Of a stretch of 64,000 bases of DNA, positions 36,382-45,407 are shown piece by piece. The stretch lies in the NCBI RefSeq assembly GCF_013170705.1, contig NZ_CP033334.1:5867501-5931500 (forward strand), read 5' to 3'. Under the pieces are notes generated by a model. It made no database searches and was not told the origin of the DNA. It was given only the letters and a program-made list of their open reading frames with translations. A program made the position numbers and the translations under genes. Numbering within the stretch: the stretch's first letter is position 1; each line of letters opens with the position of its first letter. The stretch is from Mesorhizobium loti. Its GTDB lineage: Bacteria > Pseudomonadota > Alphaproteobacteria > Rhizobiales > Rhizobiaceae.

Positions 36382-37211
36382 GATTGGTCCTGGTTGTTGA
36401 AATTTCTGTCGAGAAAGGCGCCGATGGCGGCGCGGATTTCGGCGAAATGGCGATCCTTGTCGGTGGCCTTTGGCGTGACCTCGGCGAAGACCGCATTGCG
36501 GATGGTCTCGGCGAGCTCACGGGCGGTGGCCAAGGGATGGACGAGGTCGATGCCGCTGCCGATGATGAGCGTGGGTCTTGCGAGGCTGGCGGCTAGCGCC
36601 CGCGTCACGCCGGGCCCGTCATTGGCGATCGCCTGCATCACCTCGGCAAAGACATCAGCGTTTTCGCGCTGGAAGAAGCCGAGCAGCGAGGCGAGATTGT
36701 CCGGCGCTTCCGTGCGAAAGCGGGCCGATGTCGCGGAGGATGCGAAGGTGTCCCGGGCCTCAGCCAGTGGAAGCCGGCGGATGAGGTCCGCTACCTCCGT
36801 GTAAGGGCGCATGTTTTGCGGCGCCGCAGCGAAGGCCCAGGCGGGACGCACCAGCACCAGGCCAAGCACGCGGTCCGGGTGGCAGGCGGCAAGCCGCAAC
36901 GCGATCGCCGCACCCATCGAGATGCCACCGGCGATGAAGCGGTCAAGCCCGGCCGCATCGGCGGCCGCCAACACGTCATCGGCGAACATCGCGATCGAGA
37001 ACGGACGCTTGCTGCCAGCGCCGGAGCCGCCCTGCGCGCGGCACTCGACGGTCAGCCGGCGGCACGACGGGCCGTCAGGAAAATTCTGCGCCACCTGATT
37101 GGCATCGCCGCCGAGGCCGTGCTGGAAGACGACGGGAAGCTCGCCCTGTCCGGTGTCGAAGACACGAAGGGCGGCATCGTCGCGATGCATGACCGTCGGC
37201 GCGGCGCTCAT
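36378..37211 (-). CDS. alpha/beta-fold hydrolase
   Basis: 277 aa. Oxyanion segment VFQHGLGGDANQV, nucleophile elbow GISMGAA (Ser), acid candidate in GSGIDLVHP and a C-terminal His (DRHFAEI). It resembles 3-oxoadipate enol-lactonases. In a sugar operon it may open a lactone formed by the neighbouring Gfo/Idh dehydrogenase. Start ATG 37211 overlaps the preceding TGA (TGATG). Confidence 0.83.
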   Translation of the reverse strand: MSAAPTVMHRDDAALRVFDTGQGELPVVFQHGLGGDANQVAQNFPDGPSCRRLTVECRAQGGSGAGSKRPFSIAMFADDVLAAADAAGLDRFIAGGISMGAAIALRLAACHPDRVLGLVLVRPAWAFAAAPQNMRPYTEVADLIRRLPLAEARDTFASSATSARFRTEAPDNLASLLGFFQRENADVFAEVMQAIANDGPGVTRALAASLARPTLIIGSGIDLVHPLATARELAETIRNAVFAEVTPKATDKDRHFAEIRAAIGAFLDRNFNNQDQS

Positions 37212-38029
37212 CACAGCAGTCCCCGCAAGAAGGCGGCGACACCAGGCGCCTCACCAGCGGACAGGCCGTGGGTGACGAGCGCACCATCGAAACCCGCTCC
37301 CTTCAGCCGCGCGACGAAATCCGGAAAATCGACGATGCCTTGCCCTGCCGTGGCGAAGCGGCCGTCACCATGCCGATCCTTGGCGTGCGCCATGGCGATA
37401 TGGCCGGCGGCCTCCTCGATCGCGTCCGCAACGATCGCACGCGCTTCGTCCGGCGTCGCGTGCTCGAACAGGTTCGCCGGATCGAGCACGATCTTGAGAT
37501 GGCTGGAGCCCATGTCGGCGATCAGGCGCGTCGCATCCGCGGCGGAGGTGACGATATTGGCCTGCTCGGGCTCGATGCCGAGATCGACGCCGGCTTCTTC
37601 CGCCAACGCCAGCGCCTTCGCCATCTCGGCAGCCATGTCGGACCAGGCGGACGGTGTGGCATTGTCGGGATGATACGCCCATTGATCGGCGGCATTGCGC
37701 GAACCGGTGCAGAGCGTGACCAAGGGAATATCCAGGGCAGAAGCCGTCTCGATGACGACGGCAAGGCGCCGCAGGCCATCGTCACGCACGGCCTTGTCGG
37801 GATGCGCCATATTGTACGTGCCCGACAGGGCGACGAGCGAAACGCCTGATGATTGCGCGGCAGCGCGAATGGCTAAGATAGCTTGTTCTGGTACCGCATC
37901 CGGCATCGACGGCAGGCCGGCGCAAGCGAGATTGAACTGCGTCGTCTCGTATCCGGCCTGCTTCACCGCGGCCAGCACAGCGGCCGGGTCGCTGCCCGTG
38001 AAAGTCTTGGCGAAAATGCCGAGGCGCAT
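37211..38029 (-). CDS. sugar phosphate isomerase/epimerase family TIM-barrel protein
   Basis: 272 aa xylose-isomerase-like TIM barrel (AP endonuclease 2 superfamily). Probable metal ligands are Glu in LGIEPE, Asp in IVLDPANLFE and His in AMAHAKDRHG. Members include inosose dehydratase, tagatose epimerases and 3-keto-sugar lyases. Pairing with Gfo/Idh dehydrogenases is very common in glycoside or inositol breakdown. Its start overlaps the Gfo/Idh stop by one base. Confidence 0.83.
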   Translation of the reverse strand: MRLGIFAKTFTGSDPAAVLAAVKQAGYETTQFNLACAGLPSMPDAVPEQAILAIRAAAQSSGVSLVALSGTYNMAHPDKAVRDDGLRRLAVVIETASALDIPLVTLCTGSRNAADQWAYHPDNATPSAWSDMAAEMAKALALAEEAGVDLGIEPEQANIVTSAADATRLIADMGSSHLKIVLDPANLFEHATPDEARAIVADAIEEAAGHIAMAHAKDRHGDGRFATAGQGIVDFPDFVARLKGAGFDGALVTHGLSAGEAPGVAAFLRGLL

Positions 38030-39105
38030 CAGACCGCGCCCGAAACCGAGGCGAGTTCGACCCGCTCGCCGGATACAACCGAGCGGGCAATCGCCACCAT
38101 GGCGCGGATCGAGGCGATACCGTCCTCGACATTGGCGCCGCGCATCGGCGCGCCGTTCAGTACGGTATCGGCAAGACCTTCCAGCTGGCGGCGGAAAAAA
38201 TGGCCGTCGGCGCCGAGTGGTCTGCGCGAGGTCGCGTCCTTCTCATGGAAGATGTCGACCTCGCTGGCGCGGAAGTACCAGGGGTTGAACGTCTTGGCGA
38301 TGACCGAACCGTTTTCGCCATAAAGCTGAAACCCCTCGTGCCAGTCCATGCGTACGGCCACCGTGAGATCAAGATGGCCGAGCGCGCCGCTGGCGAATTC
38401 GGTTTCGACGAACCAGCAATAGGCGCCGAAACGCTCGTTGAGGCGGGCGCGCACGGCGGTGATCTCGCCGCACAGGAAGCGCGCGGTATCGACGAGATGC
38501 GAGCCGTGCGCCAGCATGAAGTACTGCCGCAAATCGGCCTTTGGATTGCCCGAAGGTTTCCTCGCCAGCTTGCTGGTGACGGGCAGCGGCTGAATGGCGT
38601 CGGTGTTGGTGTAGCGATGGGTGGAATCGCAATACCAGGCCTTCAGCGCCAGCACCTCGCCCATCTCGTCGCGGACGAAGTCGCGGGCCGCCTCAAGCGC
38701 CGGGTCGAAGCGCTTCATGTGACCTACCTGCAGCACCTTTCCGGAGCGCTTCACCGCTGCCGCGAGAGCCTCGCCTTCCTCGACGGAGGTGCCGATCGGC
38801 TTTTCGCACAGAACATGCTTGCCGGCATCGAGCGCCTTGATCGACATCGGCACGTGATAGGCGTCTGACGTCGCCACGATCACCGCCTCCAGCTCGGGAT
38901 CGGCGAGCATCGCGTCATAATCGGCATACATCTTCCGAGGCTCGTAGGTGGCGCCCATGCGGGCGAGCAGGTCGGGCGCCGCGTCGCAGATGGCGTAGAG
39001 GTCGGCATTTCCGGCCTTCGCGCAGGACTGCAAATGCGCGAACTGCGCGATGGGGCCGCAGCCGAGCACACCGACCCTGAGGCGTCTGTCTTGTTTCTTG
39101 ATCAT
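38029..39105 (-). CDS. Gfo/Idh/MocA-family NAD(P)-dependent oxidoreductase
   Basis: 358 aa. Rossmann start RVGVLGCGPIAQFAHLQS, catalytic Lys in VLCEKPIGTSVEEG and the C-terminal GxxxH-like region typical of sugar and inositol dehydrogenases. It probably oxidises one hydroxyl of the imported sugar or glycoside to a ketone. It lies 11 bp after the preceding TIM-barrel gene. Confidence 0.9.
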   Translation of the reverse strand: MIKKQDRRLRVGVLGCGPIAQFAHLQSCAKAGNADLYAICDAAPDLLARMGATYEPRKMYADYDAMLADPELEAVIVATSDAYHVPMSIKALDAGKHVLCEKPIGTSVEEGEALAAAVKRSGKVLQVGHMKRFDPALEAARDFVRDEMGEVLALKAWYCDSTHRYTNTDAIQPLPVTSKLARKPSGNPKADLRQYFMLAHGSHLVDTARFLCGEITAVRARLNERFGAYCWFVETEFASGALGHLDLTVAVRMDWHEGFQLYGENGSVIAKTFNPWYFRASEVDIFHEKDATSRRPLGADGHFFRRQLEGLADTVLNGAPMRGANVEDGIASIRAMVAIARSVVSGERVELASVSGAV

Positions 39106-39116
39106 CGTCTCGTTCT

Positions 39117-39938
39117 TCAGGCGCCGTAGCCGCGCATTGTCTGGCGGTTGGTCTTGACCGCGCCGGCGGGATCGGCGGCGGCCGTCTCGGATTCCTCTTC
39201 CAGCACCAGCCAGCCGTTGAAACGCGGCGCGGTGTTCGCGATCTCGATGACCGTCTGGGTGTCGCAGACGCCCTTGCCCAGCATCGCCCAGGTACCGTCG
39301 GCGTCGACGTCCTTCAAATGGATATAGCGGATGCGGTCGCGGTAGGTGCGCAGCGTGTCGGCCATGTCCTTGTGGCCGCGCAATATGTGGCCGGTGTCCG
39401 GCACCCAGCCGACCAGGTCGGGGTCGAGCAAGGCAAAGATCCTGTCGTAATCGGCGCGGTCGAACAGCAGCGTGTTGTGATGCGAGCTCGGATGCACCGC
39501 CACCTGGACGCCCGCCTTGCGGCCAAGCTCGCCGGCCTTGTTGTAAATCTCGGCGGCGATGGCGAACTTGTCATCGCGCGGCCCTTCGGACACCACGGTT
39601 GCCGACCCCATCGACACCAGCGCGCCGGGAAAGGCGGAAGCGAAATCGATCCAGCGCTGCGCCGCCTCGAGGTCGGCGCCGATCTCCTCCTTGAGCGTGA
39701 AACCGCTCTTCGAACCGAAGGCGAAGGAGACGAGCGTCAGGCCGGAGGATTTCAGCGCGGCGGCGAACTCCGACGGCCGGTCGGCGTAGCGGCCGATCAT
39801 GGTGTCGGTGATCTCGATGCCGGCATAGCCGCCATCGGCGATCGCCTTCAACAGATCGTCGGGGCCGCCGGCCCAGGCTTTTCCAAGCATTTCCCAGGTG
39901 AAGGTCTGGCAGCCGACCTTGAGCTTCGTCTGTGTCAT
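39117..39938 (-). CDS. sugar phosphate isomerase/epimerase family protein (IolE/inosose-dehydratase-like)
   Basis: 273 aa TIM barrel with KVGCQTFTWEMLGKAW at the N-terminus, as in 2-keto-myo-inositol dehydratase-like proteins; VAVHPSSHHNTLL, GWVPDTGHILRGHKD and IRYIHLKDVD carry the metal-binding residues. ATG 39938 has AAGGA at 9 nt; ATG 39947 overlaps the permease stop but would abut the same site. A different branch from the TIM-barrel protein at 37211-38029. Confidence 0.85.
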   Translation of the reverse strand: MTQTKLKVGCQTFTWEMLGKAWAGGPDDLLKAIADGGYAGIEITDTMIGRYADRPSEFAAALKSSGLTLVSFAFGSKSGFTLKEEIGADLEAAQRWIDFASAFPGALVSMGSATVVSEGPRDDKFAIAAEIYNKAGELGRKAGVQVAVHPSSHHNTLLFDRADYDRIFALLDPDLVGWVPDTGHILRGHKDMADTLRTYRDRIRYIHLKDVDADGTWAMLGKGVCDTQTVIEIANTAPRFNGWLVLEEESETAAADPAGAVKTNRQTMRGYGA

Positions 39939-39943
39939 GTCGT

Positions 39944-40780
39944 TCATTCCTTGACGCCGCCCTGGGTCAATCCCTCGATGATGTGGCGCTGGAAGAACAG
40001 CACCAGAAGGATCAACGGCACGGTCACCACGGCGGAGGCCGCGGCGATGTCGCCCCAGGGGACGTAATAGAGGTTGGTGAAGTTGGCGATGCCGACCGGG
40101 ATCGTCTGCCGGTCGATGTTTGAAGTGAAGGCGAGCGCGAACAGGAATTCGTTCCACGCGGTGATGAAGGCAAGCAGGCCTGTCGTCACCAGGCTCGGCA
40201 GCGACATCGGCAGGATGATACGCCAGAGCAGGCCGGGCACGCTGACGCCGTCCATGCGCGCCGCCTCGTCGATCTCGCGCGGCAGGGTCTCGAAATAGCC
40301 GAACAGCACCCAGGTGACGAGCGGCAGGCCGAGCGCCAGATAGGTGATGATCAGCGCCGTGTAGGTGTCGAGCAGGCCGAGATTGGTGGCGACGAGATAG
40401 AGCGGGCCGACCAGCGCGATCTGCGGGAACATCGACACCGACAGGATGACCATGAGGACGCCGAAGCGGCCCTTGATGTTGAGCCGCGACAGCGCGAAGG
40501 CGGCCAGCGAGCCGACAAACAAGCACAGGAAGGTCGTCGCCAGCGAGACCACCAGCGAGTTCCAGACATAGCGGTGAAGCTGCTTCTCGAAAAAGGCGTT
40601 GTAATAATGCTCCAGCGTGAAGGGATGCGGGATCAGCGACGGCGATCCCGAGGTCAGCATTTTGTCGAGCTGGAAGGAGGTCGAGAACTGCCAGAGGAAA
40701 GGACCGCCCGACCAGATGAGGATCAGCAAGGCGCCGGCATAGATGGCGAAGCTCTGCAGCGGTGAGCGCGTCTCGTTCAT
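39944..40780 (-). CDS. carbohydrate ABC transporter permease (MalG type)
   Basis: 278 aa. N-terminal membrane segment FAIYAGALLILIWSGGPFLW, the EAA loop EIDEAARMDGVSVPGLLWRI and the segment LVTTGLLAFITAWNEFLFAL are typical of MalG-like permeases. ATG 40780 overlaps the upstream permease stop (ATGA). Confidence 0.92.
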   Translation of the reverse strand: MNETRSPLQSFAIYAGALLILIWSGGPFLWQFSTSFQLDKMLTSGSPSLIPHPFTLEHYYNAFFEKQLHRYVWNSLVVSLATTFLCLFVGSLAAFALSRLNIKGRFGVLMVILSVSMFPQIALVGPLYLVATNLGLLDTYTALIITYLALGLPLVTWVLFGYFETLPREIDEAARMDGVSVPGLLWRIILPMSLPSLVTTGLLAFITAWNEFLFALAFTSNIDRQTIPVGIANFTNLYYVPWGDIAAASAVVTVPLILLVLFFQRHIIEGLTQGGVKE

Positions 40781-41709
40781 TGCGCCCTCCTGATCTGGCG
40801 GACAAGGAAGACGACGAAGACCAGCGCGATGATGCCCTCGGTGATGAACATCGCTGTCGACACGGCCGAGCCGTAGCCGAACTGCAGCGTCGAGAAGAGC
40901 ACCTTGTAGGACAGCGTCGACAGCGTCTCGGTGGAATCGGCGGGGCCGCCGCCGGTCAAGACATAGACGAGGTCGAAGACGCGGAAGGCATCCAGCGCGC
41001 GGAACAGGCCTGCGATCAGCAAGGTTGGCGTCAGGAGCGGCAAGCGGATATGCCAGAAGGTGATCCAGCCCTTGGCGCCGTCCATGCGCGCCGCCTCGAT
41101 CAGCGAATTGGGCACCGTCTGCAGACCGGTCAGAAGCAGCAGCGCCATGAACGGCGTCGTCTTCCAGACATCGGCGATGATGATGGTGATCATCGCCGTG
41201 TCGGGTGAGCCGTACCAGTTGATGTTCTGGTCGATCAGCCCGGCATGCAGGAGGATGTAGTTGACGATGCCGTTTTGGCCGTCGAACAGCCAGCCGAACA
41301 TCTTTGAGGTGACGACGGTAGGCATCGCCCAGGGCACCAGCATGGCCGCGCGGACAAGCCCTCGCCCCTTGAAGGCCTCGCACAGGATCAGCGCCATGCC
41401 GAGCCCGATCACCGTCTCCAGCACCGTCGAGGCGGCAGTGAACCACATTGTGTGCCACCAGGCGTTCCAGAACTGCGGGTCGCCCCACAGCTGCACATAG
41501 TTGGAAAAGCCGATGAAATCCTGATCCTGCGTGATCAGCGAGGTGTTGGTGAGCGAAAGATAGAGCCCGTTGACGATCGGGTAGAAGGAGACCGACGCCA
41601 GCGACACGAAGGCCGGCGTCAGCAGGATGAGGGCCCAGAAGGCGCCGGGGAGCGCCCTGCCAAGCCGCCGCGGCCGGCCGGCGCCCGGAATGGTGGCGGC
41701 CGCGGTCAT
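40777..41709 (-). CDS. carbohydrate ABC transporter permease (MalF type)
   Basis: 310 aa with six or so membrane segments (FWALILLTPAFVSLASVSFY, AMFITEGIIALVFVVFLVRQ) and the EAA loop SLIEAARMDGAKGWITFWHI. It pairs with the MalG-type permease and the binding protein 2 bp upstream. Confidence 0.92.
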   Translation of the reverse strand: MTAAATIPGAGRPRRLGRALPGAFWALILLTPAFVSLASVSFYPIVNGLYLSLTNTSLITQDQDFIGFSNYVQLWGDPQFWNAWWHTMWFTAASTVLETVIGLGMALILCEAFKGRGLVRAAMLVPWAMPTVVTSKMFGWLFDGQNGIVNYILLHAGLIDQNINWYGSPDTAMITIIIADVWKTTPFMALLLLTGLQTVPNSLIEAARMDGAKGWITFWHIRLPLLTPTLLIAGLFRALDAFRVFDLVYVLTGGGPADSTETLSTLSYKVLFSTLQFGYGSAVSTAMFITEGIIALVFVVFLVRQIRRAQ

Positions 41710-41711
41710 GG

Positions 41712-43058
41712 TCAGGCGACGATCTTGTTGATCTGGTCGGCGAGCGTGTCCATCTCGGCCTGGACCTTGCCCGAAACCAGCGCCTTGGAGATGCCGGACT
41801 GCAAGGCAAGCGTCACCTTGGCGTATTGCGGCGTGATCGGCCGCGCCGTGGCACCGGTGAACACTTTCTCCAGGCTCGCCATGAAGGGCTGTTCCTTCTT
41901 GATCTGCTCGTCCTGGAACAACGCCGGCCGTGTCGGCGCCAGGCCAAAATTCAGCGCGATGCGGTGCTGGGTCTCGGTCGACGACAGCCAGGTGAGCAGC
42001 TCGATCGCGGCCTCGCGCTGCTTGGAGTTGGCATTGACGCCAAGCTGGTAGCCGCCGAGGCAGGCCGAGCTCTTGCCGCCGGGGAACGACGGCAGCGGTG
42101 CCACGCCAACCTTGTCAACGACCTGCGAAGCCTTGGCGTCCTGCGCGATCGGGTAGACATAGGACCAGTTGCGCATGAACATCGCCTTGCCGGAGGTGAA
42201 GGGCTGGCGCGACGGCTCCTCGTCCCAGGACAGCACGTCCTGCGGGCTGATCTTGGTGGTTGCGATGGTGTCGTGCAGGAACTGGATCGCCTCGACCGCA
42301 CCCTTCTGGTTGATCAGCGACGACTTGCCGTCGGGCGCCAGGATCGCGCCATTGTTGGAGGTGATGATCTCGACGGCGTCGCAGACCAGGACCTCGGCCT
42401 GCTTGCCCTGCCAGAGATAGCCGAAGTCGACATCACCGGCCTTTTGCGCCGCAGCGGCGATGATGGCCATGTCGGCCCAGTTTTCCGGCACCTTGCCGCC
42501 ATGCTTTTCCAGCACATCCTTGCGGTAATAGAACATGCCCGAATCCATGAACCAGGGAAGGGCCGTGAGCTTGCCGCCATAGGTACAGGCGTTAAGGGTT
42601 CCAGTGAAGTAGGCGCTGCGCTTGTCGGCCGGGAAATACTCGTCCAATGGCAGCGCCCATCCGGCGGCGGCAAAGCCGGCGATCCAGATCACGTCCTGGC
42701 TGAAGACGTCGGGCGTGCCGTTGCGCCGGGCGAGCTGCTGCACCAGGCCTTGGTAGACTTCGGTCGAAGAGCTCGGCGGCGGCAACTCGATGTTCTTGAC
42801 CAGGATGCGGTCCTGCGATTCGTTGAAGGCCTTGATCAGGTCGCCGAAGGTCTCCTTGCCGAAGAAGGCCGCGCTGGCGAAGCTGATTTCGGCGCGCGAC
42901 TGGGCACGGGCGCGGCCAATGCCGAGGGACGTCCCCGCCCCGAATGCGGCCGCGCCGAGCAGGCCGGCGGAACCGATGAGAAACTGGCGACGATCGGCGA
43001 TCGTCACATGACCCACAGGCTTAGGTGCGGCGGTCGGCCGTTTTTTCATATCTGTCAT
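41712..43058 (-). CDS. sugar ABC transporter substrate-binding protein
   Basis: 448 aa family-1 binding protein. The N-terminus has a twin-arginine-like motif (DRRQFLIGSAGLLGAAAFGA) suggesting Tat export. The body has SQDVIWIAGFAAAGWALPLD, GMFYYRKDVLEKHG and LPSFPGGKSSACLGGYQLGV. A strong AGGAGGAG ribosome-binding site precedes ATG 43058. First gene of the ten-gene operon ending at 33547. Confidence 0.92.
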   Translation of the reverse strand: MTDMKKRPTAAPKPVGHVTIADRRQFLIGSAGLLGAAAFGAGTSLGIGRARAQSRAEISFASAAFFGKETFGDLIKAFNESQDRILVKNIELPPPSSSTEVYQGLVQQLARRNGTPDVFSQDVIWIAGFAAAGWALPLDEYFPADKRSAYFTGTLNACTYGGKLTALPWFMDSGMFYYRKDVLEKHGGKVPENWADMAIIAAAAQKAGDVDFGYLWQGKQAEVLVCDAVEIITSNNGAILAPDGKSSLINQKGAVEAIQFLHDTIATTKISPQDVLSWDEEPSRQPFTSGKAMFMRNWSYVYPIAQDAKASQVVDKVGVAPLPSFPGGKSSACLGGYQLGVNANSKQREAAIELLTWLSSTETQHRIALNFGLAPTRPALFQDEQIKKEQPFMASLEKVFTGATARPITPQYAKVTLALQSGISKALVSGKVQAEMDTLADQINKIVA

Positions 43059-43134
43059 TTTCTCCTCCTAGGGCTGGCAGCCTCCCGATGTCGCGCCAGC
43101 ATTTTCGCATGTTCTATAAAAATTTTACGCGCGT

Positions 43135-43151
43135 CAATATTTAAAATGTTG
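43135..43151. promoter_or_regulatory. dyad in the divergent promoter region
   Basis: CAATATTTAAAATGTTG has 8-bp arms with one mismatch around a central A. It lies in an AT-rich patch between the divergent binding-protein and Gfo/Idh genes and is a candidate operator for both. On the minus strand TTGACG (43137-43132) overlaps it and could be a -35 box, but the best -10 choices are badly spaced. Confidence 0.4.
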
Positions 43152-43231
43152 TATAGCGTTTTTCGAAGGCGATCCATTGCCAGGGCAGTGGATTCGAGAA
43201 AGCATGACCATGTAGGGAGGAGCGATCGAAA

Positions 43232-44380
43232 ATGCAGGCAAAATCAAAGGCAAAGCTCGCAATCGGCGTTATCGGATGCGGCAACATCTCGATGACCTAT
43301 CTGCGCAATGCCGCCCTCTTTGGTGGAATCGAACTGCGCGCCTGCGCCGATATCTCCGCCGACATGGCGGCGCTGCGGGCGAAGGAATATGGCATCGAGG
43401 CGCTTGGCGTCGATGCGCTGCTGGCCGACCCCGAGATCGATCTTGTGCTTAACCTGACCATTCCCGCCGCGCATTTCGACATTTCGTTTTCCGCTCTTTC
43501 GGCGGGAAAACACGTCTTCACCGAAAAGCCGCTCGCGACGTCGGCCAGCGACGGGCGGCGGCTGGTGGCGGAAGCGGCCAAGCGGGGCGTCCTGCTCGGC
43601 TCGGCGCCTGATACCTTCCTCGGCGCCGCCGGCCGCCGGGCGCGGCGCCTGATGGATGAGGGCGCCATCGGCCGCCCGGTCACCGGCACCGCCTTCATGA
43701 TGGGGCGCGGCATGGAGCATTGGCACCCCAACCCGCAATTCTACTACCAGCCAGGCGGCGGCCCGGTGTTCGACATGGGCCCCTATTATCTGACCATGCT
43801 GGTCAATCTGCTTGGCCCCGTCGCGCGCGTCATGGCGATGGCGACGCGCGGCCAGGAGGAACGCCTGATCACCGCCGAGGGACCGTTCAAGAACACCACC
43901 TTCAAGGTCGGCACGCCGACAAATGTGCTGTCGCTGCTCGAATTCCGTTCCGGCGCCACCATTACCTTCGGCGCTTCATGGGACGTCTTCAAGCATTCCA
44001 ACCATCCGATCGAACTGCATGGCACGGAAGGTTCGCTGCGCCTGCCCGATCCCGACACGTTCGGCGGCACCGTCTCGCTGTCCGAACGTGGCGCGGAGTG
44101 GAAGGATTTCGCCAGCGAAAGCGAACTCTACGGCGCTCGCAACTGGCCCTATGCAGCACCCGACCGCGCCAACTACCGCATGCTCGGCGTCGCCGATCTC
44201 GTGCGCTCTCTGAAGACAGGAGCAACGCCTCGCGCCTCCGGCAATCTGGCGCTGCATGTGCTTGAGATCATGGAAGCGATCCTGCGTTCGGGCGAAACCA
44301 AAAGCTCGGTCGCCATTGCCGGCGACGTCGTCCAGCCGGCGCTGCTGACTGAGGACGAGGCAAGCAGCCTGCTCGCATAG
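43232..44380 (+). CDS. Gfo/Idh/MocA-family oxidoreductase
   Basis: 382 aa. Rossmann start IGVIGCGNISMTYLRNAALF, EKPLATSASDGRRLV with the catalytic Lys, and a C-terminal substrate domain with GGGPVFDMGPYYLTMLVNLL containing the Asp/Tyr residues of the usual active site. It is only distantly like the Gfo/Idh protein at 38029-39105. It is divergent from the sugar operon and probably in the same pathway. AGGGAGGAG lies upstream of ATG 43232. Confidence 0.9.
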   Translation: MQAKSKAKLAIGVIGCGNISMTYLRNAALFGGIELRACADISADMAALRAKEYGIEALGVDALLADPEIDLVLNLTIPAAHFDISFSALSAGKHVFTEKPLATSASDGRRLVAEAAKRGVLLGSAPDTFLGAAGRRARRLMDEGAIGRPVTGTAFMMGRGMEHWHPNPQFYYQPGGGPVFDMGPYYLTMLVNLLGPVARVMAMATRGQEERLITAEGPFKNTTFKVGTPTNVLSLLEFRSGATITFGASWDVFKHSNHPIELHGTEGSLRLPDPDTFGGTVSLSERGAEWKDFASESELYGARNWPYAAPDRANYRMLGVADLVRSLKTGATPRASGNLALHVLEIMEAILRSGETKSSVAIAGDVVQPALLTEDEASSLLA

Positions 44381-44395
44381 GCCCTTTGTTTTCAC

Positions 44396-44439
44396 GCAAT
44401 TCCGGACGGAAAACCGCCGTACACTTTTCCTGGAATTGC
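44396..44439. repeat. dispersed rhizobial palindromic repeat
   Basis: Arms GCAATTCC (44396-44403) and GGAATTGC (44432-44439) flank inner GGAAAA and TTTTCC. I recognise this as a second common Mesorhizobium-type intergenic hairpin. It fills the gap between two co-directional genes and may end or attenuate transcription. Confidence 0.7.
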
Positions 44440-44456
44440 TTTCGACGGAGATGGCG

Positions 44457-45407
44457 ATGACGCTCGATCCTGATGCCTTGCGCGCCCTCGAAATCGGCCG
44501 TGCGGCCGGTGGCGAGCCGTTCGAGAACGGCAGTGTGGCGGCGGCACGGGCCGCCTACGGCGCTTCCTTCCCGACGCAGCAGGGCGAGCACGAGCCGGTC
44601 GCGGCAACCTCGCAGCGGCACATCGACGGGCCGAACGGCCCGGTCACGATCCGCGTCCATCGCGGCATCGGAGCGCCGCGGACAGGGGCGCGTGCAGTAC
44701 TCTATCTGCATGGCGGTGGCTGGGTCATCGGAAATCTCTGCTCGCATGACGAGATCTGCCGCTGGCTCGCCAATCTGGCTAACGCCGTCATCGTCTGCCC
44801 CGATTATCGGCTGGCGCCGGAGCACACGTTTCCCGCCGGGCTCGAGGATTGCACGGCGGCGCTCCGCTTCATGGCGGAAAACGCCGGAGAGCTTGGCATC
44901 GATCCGGCGCGCATCACCGTCGCTGGTGACAGCGCCGGCGGCAACCTTGCCGCCGTTCTGGCCTTGCTCGCCCGGGACAGGCTGGCGCCGCCGCTTGCCG
45001 CCCAGATCCTGATCTATCCCAACACCGATGCGCGCCAGACGGCGGACAGCTACCGACGTTTCGGCGACGGCTTCGGGCTCACGGCAGCCACCATGGCCTG
45101 GTTTCGCGACCACTATGTGCGAACGCCGGACGACATCACGGACTGGCGCGTCACGCCGCTGCTTGCATCAAGCATGGCTGGCGCCGCACCGGCGTTTGTC
45201 GTGATCGCCGGCCACGACATCCTCGCCGACGAAGGGACGGCCTATGCCGAACGCCTGCGCGTCGAAGGGGTGCCGCTGGTCCTGCGGCACTGGCCGGGTC
45301 AGATTCACGGCTTCGTCTCGATGGGACGTCACATTCTGGCGGCGCGACAAGCGGTGAGCGAGGCGGCGGCCTGGCTGCAGTTGCAGACGCGCGCTCAGGC
45401 CGACTGA
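44457..45407 (+). CDS. alpha/beta hydrolase of the hormone-sensitive-lipase family (esterase)
   Basis: 316 aa. LYLHGGGWVIG (oxyanion HGGG), YRLAPEHTFPAG, the nucleophile VAGDSAGGNLAA, Asp in AGHDILADEG and His in QIHGFVSMGR form a complete catalytic set. GGAG lies 6 nt before ATG 44457; ATG 44451 is directly against it. It may remove acyl groups from the substrate of the adjoining sugar pathway. It overlaps the convergent LacI gene by 13 nt. Confidence 0.88.
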   Translation: MTLDPDALRALEIGRAAGGEPFENGSVAAARAAYGASFPTQQGEHEPVAATSQRHIDGPNGPVTIRVHRGIGAPRTGARAVLYLHGGGWVIGNLCSHDEICRWLANLANAVIVCPDYRLAPEHTFPAGLEDCTAALRFMAENAGELGIDPARITVAGDSAGGNLAAVLALLARDRLAPPLAAQILIYPNTDARQTADSYRRFGDGFGLTAATMAWFRDHYVRTPDDITDWRVTPLLASSMAGAAPAFVVIAGHDILADEGTAYAERLRVEGVPLVLRHWPGQIHGFVSMGRHILAARQAVSEAAAWLQLQTRAQAD

